NCBI GenBank assembly: GCA_033558025.1
Contig: JAUCEF010000007.1
Span: forward strand, 3,596,001 to 3,660,000
Direction of reading: 5' to 3'
Source: Phytophthora sp. 'mugwort'
Lineage: Eukaryota; Oomycota; Peronosporomycetes; Peronosporales; Peronosporaceae
DNA: 64,000 bases
In this document: positions 47,586-56,739 of the stretch, piece after piece
How the letters are laid out: each line of letters starts with the position of its first letter
How positions within the stretch are numbered: the first letter of the stretch is position 1
The notes under the pieces: generated by a model
Seen by the model: only the letters and a program-made list of their open reading frames with translations
Databases searched by the model: none
What the model was told of the DNA's origin: nothing
Made by a program: the position numbers and the translations under genes

Positions 47586-48890
47586 ATGGAAGCCCCGATC
47601 GATTTCCCGGAGGACGTAGAGAGATACAATGATGAGAAGCTGCAACCGAGCAATAACAGCGACGACTATCTCCAGTCAGCGCAGGAGCAGCTAGCGGAAC
47701 TGCAATTATTAGCTCGTGCCGATCTCCACTCAGCCGCTTCACCGTTGGTTCGTGAGGAGGAAGAAGGCATCCAGATGAACGAAGATGAACCGCATGGAGT
47801 CGCAACGGGAGGATTGAGCAGCTTCACAGCGATTATGGCGACATCAAGGAAAATAGCGACGAAATCTGCTGATCATTCCGCCGTACTTAGTGATGGCCTT
47901 GAATCGGAAAACGGGGTGCCGATAGTGCCATTAGACCAGGCTTGCGGTCCACTCGCCGTAGATATTCTACATGTAGAGCGGCTACGAAGTCCAAAAGCAT
48001 CCAGAAAGAGTCTTCCGACGCTGGATGAAGTAGCCGAGGACGAGGAAGAAGATGTCAACGACGAAGAGACCCCCGAAACAAGTTCCTATACCATCAGTAC
48101 GTCGTTTGTGGAGAAGCTGTCGAGTTCACGTGCAGAGGTGGCTCCAGTAAAGCAAGAATTGGAACTGGAAGCATCAGCTACAGACGACTTTGAGTTCGCT
48201 GAGATGCTCGAGCAGCTATCACGGGGTAAACTCGGTGTGTTTGCACTCACACTGGACGATCTTACAGCACACAAGTTGAAACGTCTTCATACAGCGCTGA
48301 ATAAAGCTCACTCGTTGACACCGACTATGCCGGTTGTGCGGGCGCTCGTATCCGTCGACATGCTCCAGTTGCTGTTACGACGTCTTGGGGCACGAACAGT
48401 TTGTGACGCTGTGAGTCGAGCAATACAACACGCCAATGGAGGGGAAGAATCGACGCTTGGACTCGATCCAATTGCTCTTCTGACGAGCAGCAATATTGCT
48501 GCGGTCGTTCTCGAGGCGCGTCGACAGTTGACGACACCGTCCCCACAAACTCCTCGATGTGCCAGTCCTGGCACCAGCAGTACGCGTCACGTACGTCGAT
48601 GTTCACAGACATCTCCAAAGTCCTGTAGATCTCCATCGTCTTCCGTCTCGTCGTCTCCGCGATGTGGCACGCCCGCAGCCGAGCGTCGCAGCGTTTTGGC
48701 AAAGGAAGGCGTCCACGTGCTGATGCAGGAAAAGTTGGTGGCCTTTGAGTATCGCAGTCAGGCCAACGCATTGCCCGCATTTCGACTACGAGGCGACAGT
48801 GCTACACTCACAGACTCTGCTGCCAAGCGACGTCAACGAGGACTGCAGTACGCCAGCGAGCACATCTCGCATCGCTCCGTCCACATGTAA
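47586..48890 (+). CDS. Hypothetical acidic/serine-rich protein
   Basis: A single open frame of 434 residues from the first ATG (47586), only about 120 bases after the PLK4 stop. I do not recognise a family. The first 240 residues are acidic and look disordered (several Glu/Asp runs). A helical, Leu-rich region spans about 205-330, with no stops or obvious repeats. A Ser/Pro/Arg/Thr-rich stretch (about 335-385) follows, and the last 50 residues are basic. A polyadenylation signal 53 bases after the stop and length support a real gene. The close spacing to PLK4 might mean a shared regulation, but oomycete genes are usually transcribed singly. Confidence 0.7.
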   Translation: MEAPIDFPEDVERYNDEKLQPSNNSDDYLQSAQEQLAELQLLARADLHSAASPLVREEEEGIQMNEDEPHGVATGGLSSFTAIMATSRKIATKSADHSAVLSDGLESENGVPIVPLDQACGPLAVDILHVERLRSPKASRKSLPTLDEVAEDEEEDVNDEETPETSSYTISTSFVEKLSSSRAEVAPVKQELELEASATDDFEFAEMLEQLSRGKLGVFALTLDDLTAHKLKRLHTALNKAHSLTPTMPVVRALVSVDMLQLLLRRLGARTVCDAVSRAIQHANGGEESTLGLDPIALLTSSNIAAVVLEARRQLTTPSPQTPRCASPGTSSTRHVRRCSQTSPKSCRSPSSSVSSSPRCGTPAAERRSVLAKEGVHVLMQEKLVAFEYRSQANALPAFRLRGDSATLTDSAAKRRQRGLQYASEHISHRSVHM

Positions 48891-48942
48891 GCCCCCACTT
48901 CAACTTGCTCCTCTTTTTCGCCAATCGAACTGCATGAACAAA

Positions 48943-48948
48943 AATAAA
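48943..48948 (+). terminator. Polyadenylation signal
   Basis: AATAAA located about 53 bases after the stop codon of the 434-residue hypothetical gene, a normal distance for a cleavage signal. Confidence 0.5.
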
Positions 48949-49098
48949 ACTGATCTTTTCTACCAATCCCAAAACTTTATCACCATGTTTCTATCTCCTA
49001 AACGTTCGTATATAAATTTACAGTAAGCTTAGGAGATCTGCGACTTCCATTTTGCCACGTGGGCTAAAAGCTTCATTAGTCTATTACGCAAGCGGATC

Positions 49099-49506
49099 AT
49101 GGTGCACATTATCAATGGAGAGATCGTGGCGGACGACGACCCGCGGGTGCGCGCACGCCAGCAGCCACAGCAGCAAGCACATCAGCCTCAGAGACGCTTC
49201 GGGTCCGTGCACGCCGGCGGGTCTGCAGATGCAGCTCCGCCCAGTGCCGGGGCGGCTTCTCCAGGCGCTGGAGTTTCGCCACTACAGGGACTGGCACGAC
49301 AGGTGGGACTGGAGGGAACGGTGACCATCCCATCAGTGCTGGGGCTTCCGGCCAGGCCCGTCCAAAAGATCCACCTGGTGGTGGCGGCGTTGCTCACAGC
49401 GTTCTTCGGCTGGCGGGCGCTGGTGTTTGTGGCTTTCGCCTACTTCCTGTCGACGCAGCAGCCGGGCGCCGCTGGAGCTCATCAAGCCGCCCCCAGACAC
49501 ACATGA
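49099..49506 (+). CDS. FAM241-like small membrane protein
   Basis: A 135-residue single-exon protein beginning MVHIINGEIVADDDPRVR. That start is the hallmark of the FAM241 (DUF4605) family; animal FAM241 proteins begin with a near-identical NG-[DE]-IV-x-DDDPRVR block. A Gln/Ala/Gly-rich variable middle (about 19-60) follows, then a short LxxLARQVGL segment, and one C-terminal membrane helix at about 91-118. The family is ER/endolysosome-associated, with a poorly defined role. Both length and layout match. Confidence 0.8.
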   Translation: MVHIINGEIVADDDPRVRARQQPQQQAHQPQRRFGSVHAGGSADAAPPSAGAASPGAGVSPLQGLARQVGLEGTVTIPSVLGLPARPVQKIHLVVAALLTAFFGWRALVFVAFAYFLSTQQPGAAGAHQAAPRHT

Positions 49507-49638
49507 GAGAAGCTTGTTGTACCCTTTTGAACGGGGATAGGGAACGAGAAGAAGAAGGAAGGACATCGAAGGACATTGGTGTCTTGTTGCTTGCTAATAT
49601 ACGACGTGTTATTATGATGAAGACATGGCAGATACTTT

Positions 49639-51048
49639 TTATCTGGAGAAGCAGTCGGCGTAATTAAGGGACTGGGGCTGGCGGTCCGATGAGAGGAACG
49701 GGTGCTCGGCGACCTGCTCCAGCGTCAGCCGTTTGTGTGGGTCTGTAGTGAGCAGCTTCTCCATCAGGTCCCAGACCACTTCGGACAGATTGCGCGGAAA
49801 CATTCGATGCAGCTTGCGCACGCCGCCGCCATGACTCAAGACACGGAACTGCTGGTCATCGCACGTAGGTTTCTCGACGAGTGGGGCTCCTGCCAACATG
49901 ATGGCAAGTAGCACGCCAAGGGACCACATGTCGGCTCGCAGTGGGTCGTACGGCTTCTTGGCTGCGAAAACTTCCGGCGCCATGTACCAGGCCTTGCCAA
50001 CTCGTCCAGGAGCCAACAACTTGCTGTGCTTCGTTGCCAGGCCGAAGTCGCACACGTGGCAAACGCCTTCAGCATCCAGCAGTACGTTCTCCAGCGAGAT
50101 GTCGCGGTGTACCAAGCCGTTATGCTTCATACACAGCAGACCACGCACCACATCGCGCAGGAAGCGGCGCGCAGTAGCTTCCGGTAGTCGACCGATTGGG
50201 CTGTGACGTACAACGTCGAACAGGTCACCGCCAGAGCAGAATGGGAAGACGAGATATAGGTTACCGCCGCATTGCACCTCTTCCTCTAATAATAACAGGT
50301 TCGTGGTCTGTGCAGCTGCAAGTCGGCGGTGCACGGCGCGTTCCTGTTGCAGACTCTCGACAACTCGGATCTGCTTGCCGATCGTGACTTGCGCCCGAGC
50401 GCAGCGGAGATCCACGCGCTTGACGGCGAATTGGCGGCCACTCTTGGTGTCTAAGCACAATAAAACTTCTCCGAAAAGTGCCGGTGCCAAGGTCTCCATC
50501 ACCTTGAAGTCGGACAGCCGTTGGGGTGGAGATCGTTTGACGGTATTGACCGTCGCGGTTGGTGCGGGCGCCGACGTGGGTCGCGGGGACCGCAGCGGCT
50601 TCTTCTTGCTCTTCTTGGGCGTCGTGGCGCTGCTAGAGCGTGGCGACGAGAACGTAGCGGCGGTCAGCATCGCGTCCATGTAGGTGCGTAGGAGTCCCAT
50701 GCCGATGGGTCGGACAATCCAATCGAGAGGAAAGTGCAGTGCAGGTTGTGCTCGTCGATGGGAATTGGGGGAATGAGGGTGCCGATGGGTGGGTTTGAAG
50801 GTGGCGAAGTCCAGATAAGTTGGCGTCGCTTCTCGGGGTGGAACTGCGGTTTCCAGCTCGGTTAGAGAAATGGGGTCATGCAGCCACCCTCGACTTGCTA
50901 CATGGTACTTCGTAGACGCTCCCTGTGGACGACTGACCGCGGGTGACGGGTCTCTTATGAAATCTATGGAAATGCCCATTTTTAGGGCCTTAAATGGCCC
51001 CATGGTCGACTGCCTCGGCAGCTGTAAATCAGTGGCATGGAAGAGCAT
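49639..51048 (-). CDS. Atypical Ser/Thr protein kinase with HRDISLEN catalytic loop
   Basis: A single-exon 469-residue protein. The first 175 residues are basic and Pro/Ser-rich, with no domain, so the true start could be a later ATG such as 51003 or 50701. The kinase domain starts near LSDFKVMETLAPALFGEV. In this glycine loop only the last Gly of GxGxxG remains. FAVKRV holds the ATP-binding Lys, HRDISLEN (H at 314) has Ser where Lys is expected, CDFGLA is the Mg-binding motif, and YMAPEV and DMWSLGVLLAIM follow. It is closely related to the kinase at 53099-54238, sharing LAPALFG and GAPxVE. Substrates are unknown. The sequence resembles CAMK-group kinases by its GGDLFDVV and WSLGV segments, an inference. 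Confidence 0.88.
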   Translation of the reverse strand: MLFHATDLQLPRQSTMGPFKALKMGISIDFIRDPSPAVSRPQGASTKYHVASRGWLHDPISLTELETAVPPREATPTYLDFATFKPTHRHPHSPNSHRRAQPALHFPLDWIVRPIGMGLLRTYMDAMLTAATFSSPRSSSATTPKKSKKKPLRSPRPTSAPAPTATVNTVKRSPPQRLSDFKVMETLAPALFGEVLLCLDTKSGRQFAVKRVDLRCARAQVTIGKQIRVVESLQQERAVHRRLAAAQTTNLLLLEEEVQCGGNLYLVFPFCSGGDLFDVVRHSPIGRLPEATARRFLRDVVRGLLCMKHNGLVHRDISLENVLLDAEGVCHVCDFGLATKHSKLLAPGRVGKAWYMAPEVFAAKKPYDPLRADMWSLGVLLAIMLAGAPLVEKPTCDDQQFRVLSHGGGVRKLHRMFPRNLSEVVWDLMEKLLTTDPHKRLTLEQVAEHPFLSSDRQPQSLNYADCFSR

Positions 51049-51653
51049 CGAAGCGCACGCGAGAAAACTTACCGGTGACCAGCCACTTAGAGTGGGAGAC
51101 TAGTGGAACTCAGACGTTATCGCCGGCGTCTTCTTAGAAGGCTTCTTTTTGCCACACTCGAGCTGCTCCACAAAGCGCTCGGGTACATTTTCTCACGAAT
51201 CAAAAGGTCGCCACCGAAGTTTGACGCCAAAACCAAAAGCTTTTCGTGCAGTAAAACTCTAGCACCCAAGGACAATCCTTCGCTAACATCGCCGAGCCAC
51301 TCTCAACTGCTACCACACGTTACAGACGCTTGATGTTCGACCCTTTTTACCATTTGAAACGTCGTCTGCTGCTCGTTGCTTCAGCTTCCCACACTTCAGC
51401 TCAGTTGAAGAGAATAAGCCAATCGGATAAGGCTTCACTCTGCTGCTTCGGCGGCAGGTTAGAGAGGTGAGAATCACACGGCAATAATAGCAAGCATCGA
51501 GGGTATGGTGCTCGAGGATGACTAAGAGGCGGTTCAAATGCGGCACTGTCCGTTGATCCTCGCATCTTCCAGCATGACTTCCGTTCTTTAAAGCGTTTAG
51601 TTGTTGGTATCGCACGTTCCGAGGAGACAACAGCCAGGCCGCACCAAGGAAGC

Positions 51654-52645
51654 ATGCGCTCGTGGTCTATCTTCGCGGCACTGCTCGCGAACGCGGCGAT
51701 CTCCACGTGGCTTACACAGGGTACGCACGTATGTGGAAATGCTGCAGCACTAGGAAGGCTAACTGCGTGCTCTGTCATATCCTTCGCGTTACTGCAGTGG
51801 ACGCAGCCGCATGTGCCGAGATCTGCTACACGACGGAGCTGACGGGATTCGCGCCGGGTGGCGTCCCCGGCTGCACGTGCAGTGGCTCGCAACAGGGAGC
51901 GCGTACGGGGGCAGGAGACTGTAATTGCGGCCAATGCTACGAGAGGACACAAGGTGTCGTCTACGGGTTTGCCCTCAACTTTTTTGACGGCACGTGCACG
52001 TACGGCACCGACTGCGGGTCCTGCGACTTTTCATCGGCCAGCGCCAGCGGATCGGATTCGGGATCCGTGACCGCCACGCCATCGCCGGTGCCAGCCACGT
52101 CTGCGCCTTCCTCCACGCCCGCGCCAGGTTGAACACGCGTTTCGGCGCCGAAGCTGCACTCATTCCTCGTGCTGACCTGCTGCTTGTTTGTGTTGAAAAA
52201 CGTTACAGTCACAGACTCGTCGTCAACTTCATCCTCTAGTACAGGATCAAACGACGGCTCCACATCTACTGACAATAGCAGCTCGAGCTCAAGAGACAGC
52301 GTGGGTGGCAGCATAAGCAGCCACACAGGCAGTGAAGGTGAGCTGCGGTGAAGGTTGTTACCCAGTTGGGATCCTTGTTAACACCTTGTGATGACTGCAG
52401 CACGTGACAAGGGCCTGAGTATGTGGCAAATTGTGCTGGCAATTTGCTGCACTGTACTGATTTTCGTGGTAGCGGTCGTGTCGGTGTGTGCGTGCTACTG
52501 CAAAGCGCGCAGCCGTCTGTACGAGCACGAGGACGACCAGGCCAACTACTATAACCAACATCCACACACGTTCCAGCCTTGGATTGCTAATAACGCGAGC
52601 ACTGGAGTGCCCGTAGCTACGAAAACTAATGCAAATATTGTATGA
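51654..52645 (+). CDS. Cysteine-rich type I membrane protein with Ser/Thr stalk
   Basis: Four exons: 51654-51720, 51798-52127, 52209-52337 and 52401-52645, all GT-AG with phase-1 junctions, encode about 256 residues. Layout: signal peptide (about 1-20), an ectodomain with ten Cys, including CTCSG and DCNCGQC clusters (about 28-100), a mucin-like Ser/Thr/Pro/Gly stalk (about 100-180), one membrane helix (MWQIVLAICCTVLIFVVAVV) and a cytoplasmic tail rich in acidic residues, Tyr and Asn. The family is not known to me. The design is that of a cell-surface receptor or wall-associated protein, probably heavily O-glycosylated. It lies between two related atypical kinases transcribed towards it from the right and away from it on the left. 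No frame without splicing spans it, so the exon model is inferred. Confidence 0.72.
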
Positions 52646-53098
52646 CGCCTTTTCAGTTTAAAGGAAAGACCACGCATAAGAACATCAGTTCCGGTTATCT
52701 TCAACGCATTAGAACAACAGCTTGCCTTAAACGTTACGCCATCAGGCGTTAAACGGACTTATGATATCTTGTGAAACGCAGGTTGAAGAAGATGATACGA
52801 AATAAGTTATGTGAAGTGTGCGGGGTATTGGGTGTAACAAAGTTTACTTGTTCTTGGTCTTCTTCTTATGCGTACATACATACATCTATCTAGGCTACTT
52901 TGTTGCTTTCGCTATTTCTTCTTACAAATGGATGGTAATTGCGGGCACAGCCCCGAATAAATACACACTATTTCCAACATCCAGCGTCCTGCGGCCCCCG
53001 AATGTGTGGGCAGGATCAGCCGATAGGCTGTTGCGCTGTGGCCGGTTGATAGCAGCCACGAGCTTGACGAGTCCACGTAAACGACGGCCTAGCCACCT
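52646..53098. other. Convergent intergenic region
   Basis: The 3' ends of the membrane-protein gene (+) and the kinase gene (-) meet here. AATAAA occurs at about 52957 on the plus strand and could serve the membrane-protein gene. No further gene is seen. Confidence 0.45.
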
Positions 53099-54238
53099 TC
53101 AGGCAGCCTGCGCGAAGCGCTTGGCGTGCGCTCGCTTGGAAGACCCAGAACCGCGGTTCACGGCCATCACACGTTTGTTGTGACGACGCGAGAAGAAACG
53201 GTGGATCTTGTGGAACAGCAGGCGGCATCCACTACGTTCGATGCCATCAGACTCGGGGCGCGTCGAGTACATGGACGTCGACGGCGCGGACGAGCACGAA
53301 GTCATAGGCTGCGGGGTCTGCTTGGCAGGCGACCTCTGCGTCAACTGCAGCTTTGGCGCCTCAATGCGCTGTGGGGAGGCAATGGTGCTGGAGTGCAGCA
53401 AGAATGGGTGGGACACCACCTCAGCCATCGAGATGCGCTGCTCGGGGTCGACCTCCAGCATGTCAGCGATGAGGTTAATTGCGGCGGCCGGGAGATCGTC
53501 CGTTAGCCCCCAGCGGTCAATAAGCTTCCTGACGCCCTTGTTAGTAATAAGCCTGAATCTGGCGTCCGACGACGACGCGGTCTCGACGGGCGGGGCACCG
53601 ATGAGCATGATGAAGAGCATGACGCCGAGCGACCAGACGTCGGCCTTGGTGGCGTCGTACTGCACGCCTGCAAGCACCTCAGGCGCCATGTAGAAGAGCT
53701 TGCCCACGGTCTCGCGGCTCGGTTTAGCTGTGGAGGCGGCGAGGCCGAAGTCGCACACCTGGCACTGGTCGTCGTCCGTGACGAGCACGTTCTCGAGCGA
53801 CAGGTCGCGGTGTGCGAAGCCATTGGCATGTAGGAACTGGACACCGCTGGCGATCTGGCGCATGTACTTCTGGATGGCGGGCAGCTGAAGCTTGCCGTCC
53901 TCGGCGGAGCTCACGAGCTCGTACAGCTCGCCGCGCGCGCAGAAGTCGGAGACGAGGTACAGATACCCGTCGAACTCAATCTCGTCACGCAACTTGAGCA
54001 GGTTGCGGTGACCGCCCACACGGTTAAGCTGGTGGTACAGCGCACGCTCGAGTGCCACATTCTCTCGCACCTTCTTGTTGCTCGCAAGTGTGAGTTGCGC
54101 GTTGGCGGCGCTCTGCAGCACACGCTTCACGGCCACTAGGTCGCCCGTCGGTTTATGCTGGCATAGCAGCACGTCACCAAACAGTGCGGGCGCTAGCCGC
54201 CGCTGGATCACGTAGTCGTCCAGCTTGGCTGCCATCAT
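53099..54238 (-). CDS. Atypical Ser/Thr protein kinase with HRDLSLEN catalytic loop
   Basis: A single-exon protein of 379 residues from the first ATG at 54238 (a second ATG follows at 54235; the frame is open upstream with no ATG to 54307). The kinase domain fills most of it: VIQRRLAPALFGDVLL (reduced glycine loop), VAVKRV, HRDLSLENVLV (H at about 143), CDFGLA, YMAPEV and DVWSLGVMLFIM. The catalytic-loop Lys is Ser, as in the paralogue at 49639-51048, with which it also shares the LAPALFG and GAPPVE segments. A basic C-terminal tail (about 300-379) has Gln/Pro/Ser-rich then Arg/Lys-rich sequence. Role unknown. Confidence 0.87.
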   Translation of the reverse strand: MMAAKLDDYVIQRRLAPALFGDVLLCQHKPTGDLVAVKRVLQSAANAQLTLASNKKVRENVALERALYHQLNRVGGHRNLLKLRDEIEFDGYLYLVSDFCARGELYELVSSAEDGKLQLPAIQKYMRQIASGVQFLHANGFAHRDLSLENVLVTDDDQCQVCDFGLAASTAKPSRETVGKLFYMAPEVLAGVQYDATKADVWSLGVMLFIMLIGAPPVETASSSDARFRLITNKGVRKLIDRWGLTDDLPAAAINLIADMLEVDPEQRISMAEVVSHPFLLHSSTIASPQRIEAPKLQLTQRSPAKQTPQPMTSCSSAPSTSMYSTRPESDGIERSGCRLLFHKIHRFFSRRHNKRVMAVNRGSGSSKRAHAKRFAQAA

Positions 54239-56739
54239 GGTCAGGTAAGTAGATCGTCCTGCGTACAGCTTATGAGGGAGCGAGCAAATATGTGAATGAA
54301 CGGCCACTGCAAATTGGGGCGCTCTAACCGGATGGGTACGCGGTCTGTCCGTTGGCGGGCAAACACCCGTTTCGCATAAAATCTTTGATCATGCAAACGG
54401 ACGATCTGGAAGTCAGTCGGAAATAGTGAAATCAAGTGAAAGCTGGCAGAGGGACAAGGATCGGGAAATCGAACAAGAAGCAAGTGCACCTGCATTTTCA
54501 ATTCCACTGAGTTGGAAATGGCTGGACCTCCCTGCCGCCGACTCCGTGTCACGGACCGAGGTGCAAGCCTTGCAAGGCTTGCACCGCATCAACTGCTTTA
54601 TTTTATCAGTCAGCGCAGTCTCCACGTTCGTGTTGCGTCGAGAGCAGACTGGCGTGACGCGTGGCGGGCGAATAAGGCATCAAACCTGATCTTTTCATCG
54701 TCAGGGCGTCGAAACGGATCCTGGTTTGGAGCCGTTGTTTGCTACAAAAACAACCATCGACAACACCAAAATTTGCTGCTCTTGGCGGCGGCAGCACGGA
54801 TGCCGGAATTGTTGGTGTTCCACAATGAGTTGCTTGCAGGTGAATCGGCAAATTCGCGGAACGCGAGTCCGAAGGGTGAAATTTGGCTTTGGGCCGTGAG
54901 ACTTTCGCCGTCAGGGCTGTCTGACGGGGCTTTTCCCAGGGATTTGAAAACATTTTGCGATGATTGGCAATTTGCGGCGACTGTGGAGACGGTGCTTAGC
55001 AGAGACACTTGCACACATGGGTACGTTGTTGAGTTGTACACTCAATTTGCCATGAGGTTGATACTATCATGGCGAGAAGGTTATTGTGTTTGCTAAAGTA
55101 CCACCTGCTCGTCGATAAAGTGTTGATCGCCAGCGTCCGTCAAATGCACGACAAGTTGCCTTTTGCACCGCGAGCGGCAGATGGAGCGCGCGGACTTGAG
55201 ACGATTGCCCGCAGTATTCACTGCCAGTGAAGCTTCAAGCTCTTCAATCGCGCGGCAGCGTCCGTTTGCGCGGCAATGGAGTGTCGCGTGCGGGCGGAGC
55301 GCTGACGAGCAGCAAGATGCCTGAATAAGACGTCCAGCGCAGGTTCAGATCGCAGTGTTATTACCCTGTGTATTGGCTCAACGACAGCGCGATTGTTGGA
55401 TGCAGGGAATCACCAAAACCGGTATCGTATTTGAAGACCATGTTGGCGCGCACAGTACGGCTCGAGTAGGACAGTGCGCCCCGCCCGCGTGAGCGGCATA
55501 AGCTGTTTGCGTAGCCTTCTTACCGGCTTCGGGTGTCGAAAAAGGAGTCAGCTCTTACTGGCGTGAAACTCATATCACCTTGCATCAGCCCGATCTGAAA
55601 CAGGCAGTGCCCCTTCGTGCGCTTGTCGTCGGGCGTCATTGGAAAGGGCTCACCGCCGTTTACACACACGTGACTGTGCGCGGTGACAGCCTAGCATGGC
55701 TTAATGCTTTCGCAACGCCGCCATGACACATTTGTGCGTTGCCGTTCTCCGCAAGGTCGATAACGCTACCGCACGCTTTTCGTGCGCACGTGTGAGAAGA
55801 ATGCATATTGATTTTTTCTCTGACAATATTGCGGGATCTGGCGACCACGACAGAATGACTTGGTGTGACATGGGCGCTAAGACGCATTGCGTTGACAACA
55901 ACTTTCTAACGTACAGTACCTTTTGGTACACCGTACCCGCTAACAGTGTACAGTACACCAATTAGCTATAGTTTTTACATATCGTAATTACGAAAGTGCT
56001 CGAAGCCAATCAGAGCGTTGCTATAACCACTGGTGTTGAACTGGCGCTGGATGTGGCTCGACACAGCAGTTCACTCGGCATTCCGACAATTGCGACTCGC
56101 TGGCACAGGTTACAGATGGCGCCTTTGGTTATGCTTTGCTGCGTGTGATTTATCTTTATTGACAGGAGGTTCCAGTGATGTCCAATTATATTTTGGAATT
56201 ACCGTCCGAAGAAGAATGAGGATATAAACTGGCTGTTTTTTACTGAGGAACTCTCCGCCCGTCAGAGTGTATATTGTATGTTGGGATAAGTGATGAATAG
56301 CTTTATATTCTGACACCTCTTGTATGAGTACGAGGGATGACGATTCGCACCGCGTGCGGTCGTGTACCCCCGTGCGTTGAGCAGAATTATGCTTTACTTT
56401 CTGATCTCCCATCCATCCAGCTTTATTTCATGCCGCTTTAACGCTGTGGCTTTCGCGTCGCGTACGTTCAGTGACGAAACAACAAATCTATCTAATAACT
56501 TTCGTTCTTCCTAGCACATCGTGCGGAGATATTTTAATCCGAGAACTACGCAAATACTACTACAACACATGCATGGATCCTTTTCGTTAATACGCAACTC
56601 CGTTTTGCTCACCATACCTTTTTAGTTGATGTCTACAATAAATTATTGAAAAGTAGAATTCGCACTTAGTCGGATCTTAAAATCGGTTGTAGTCAAATAT
56701 GGCAAACGCCACGTTGCACAGTCCGAAACTGACGTCGTA
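54239..56739. other. 2.5-kb gap without a supported gene
   Basis: A 194-codon plus-strand frame (54512-55096) shows no family resemblance. On the minus strand, about 55650-55390, short pieces in one frame look coding-like (for example a TPDDKRTKGHCLF segment), but stops separate them and I cannot build a gene. The part from 55700 to 56700 is AT-rich. A 26-bp palindrome at 54560-54585 is the clearest structural feature. Confidence 0.4.
54560..54585. repeat. Perfect 26-bp palindrome
   Basis: GGTGCAAGCC-TTGCAA-GGCTTGCACC reads the same on both strands over 26 bases, with no spacer. It lies about 320 bases upstream of the ATG of the minus-strand kinase gene. It could be a dimeric transcription factor site or a structural feature. 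Confidence 0.85.

Noticed and set aside
54512..55096. 194-codon plus-strand frame
   Set aside because: No recognisable domain, signal or promoter; odd composition; includes the palindrome. Not listed as a gene.
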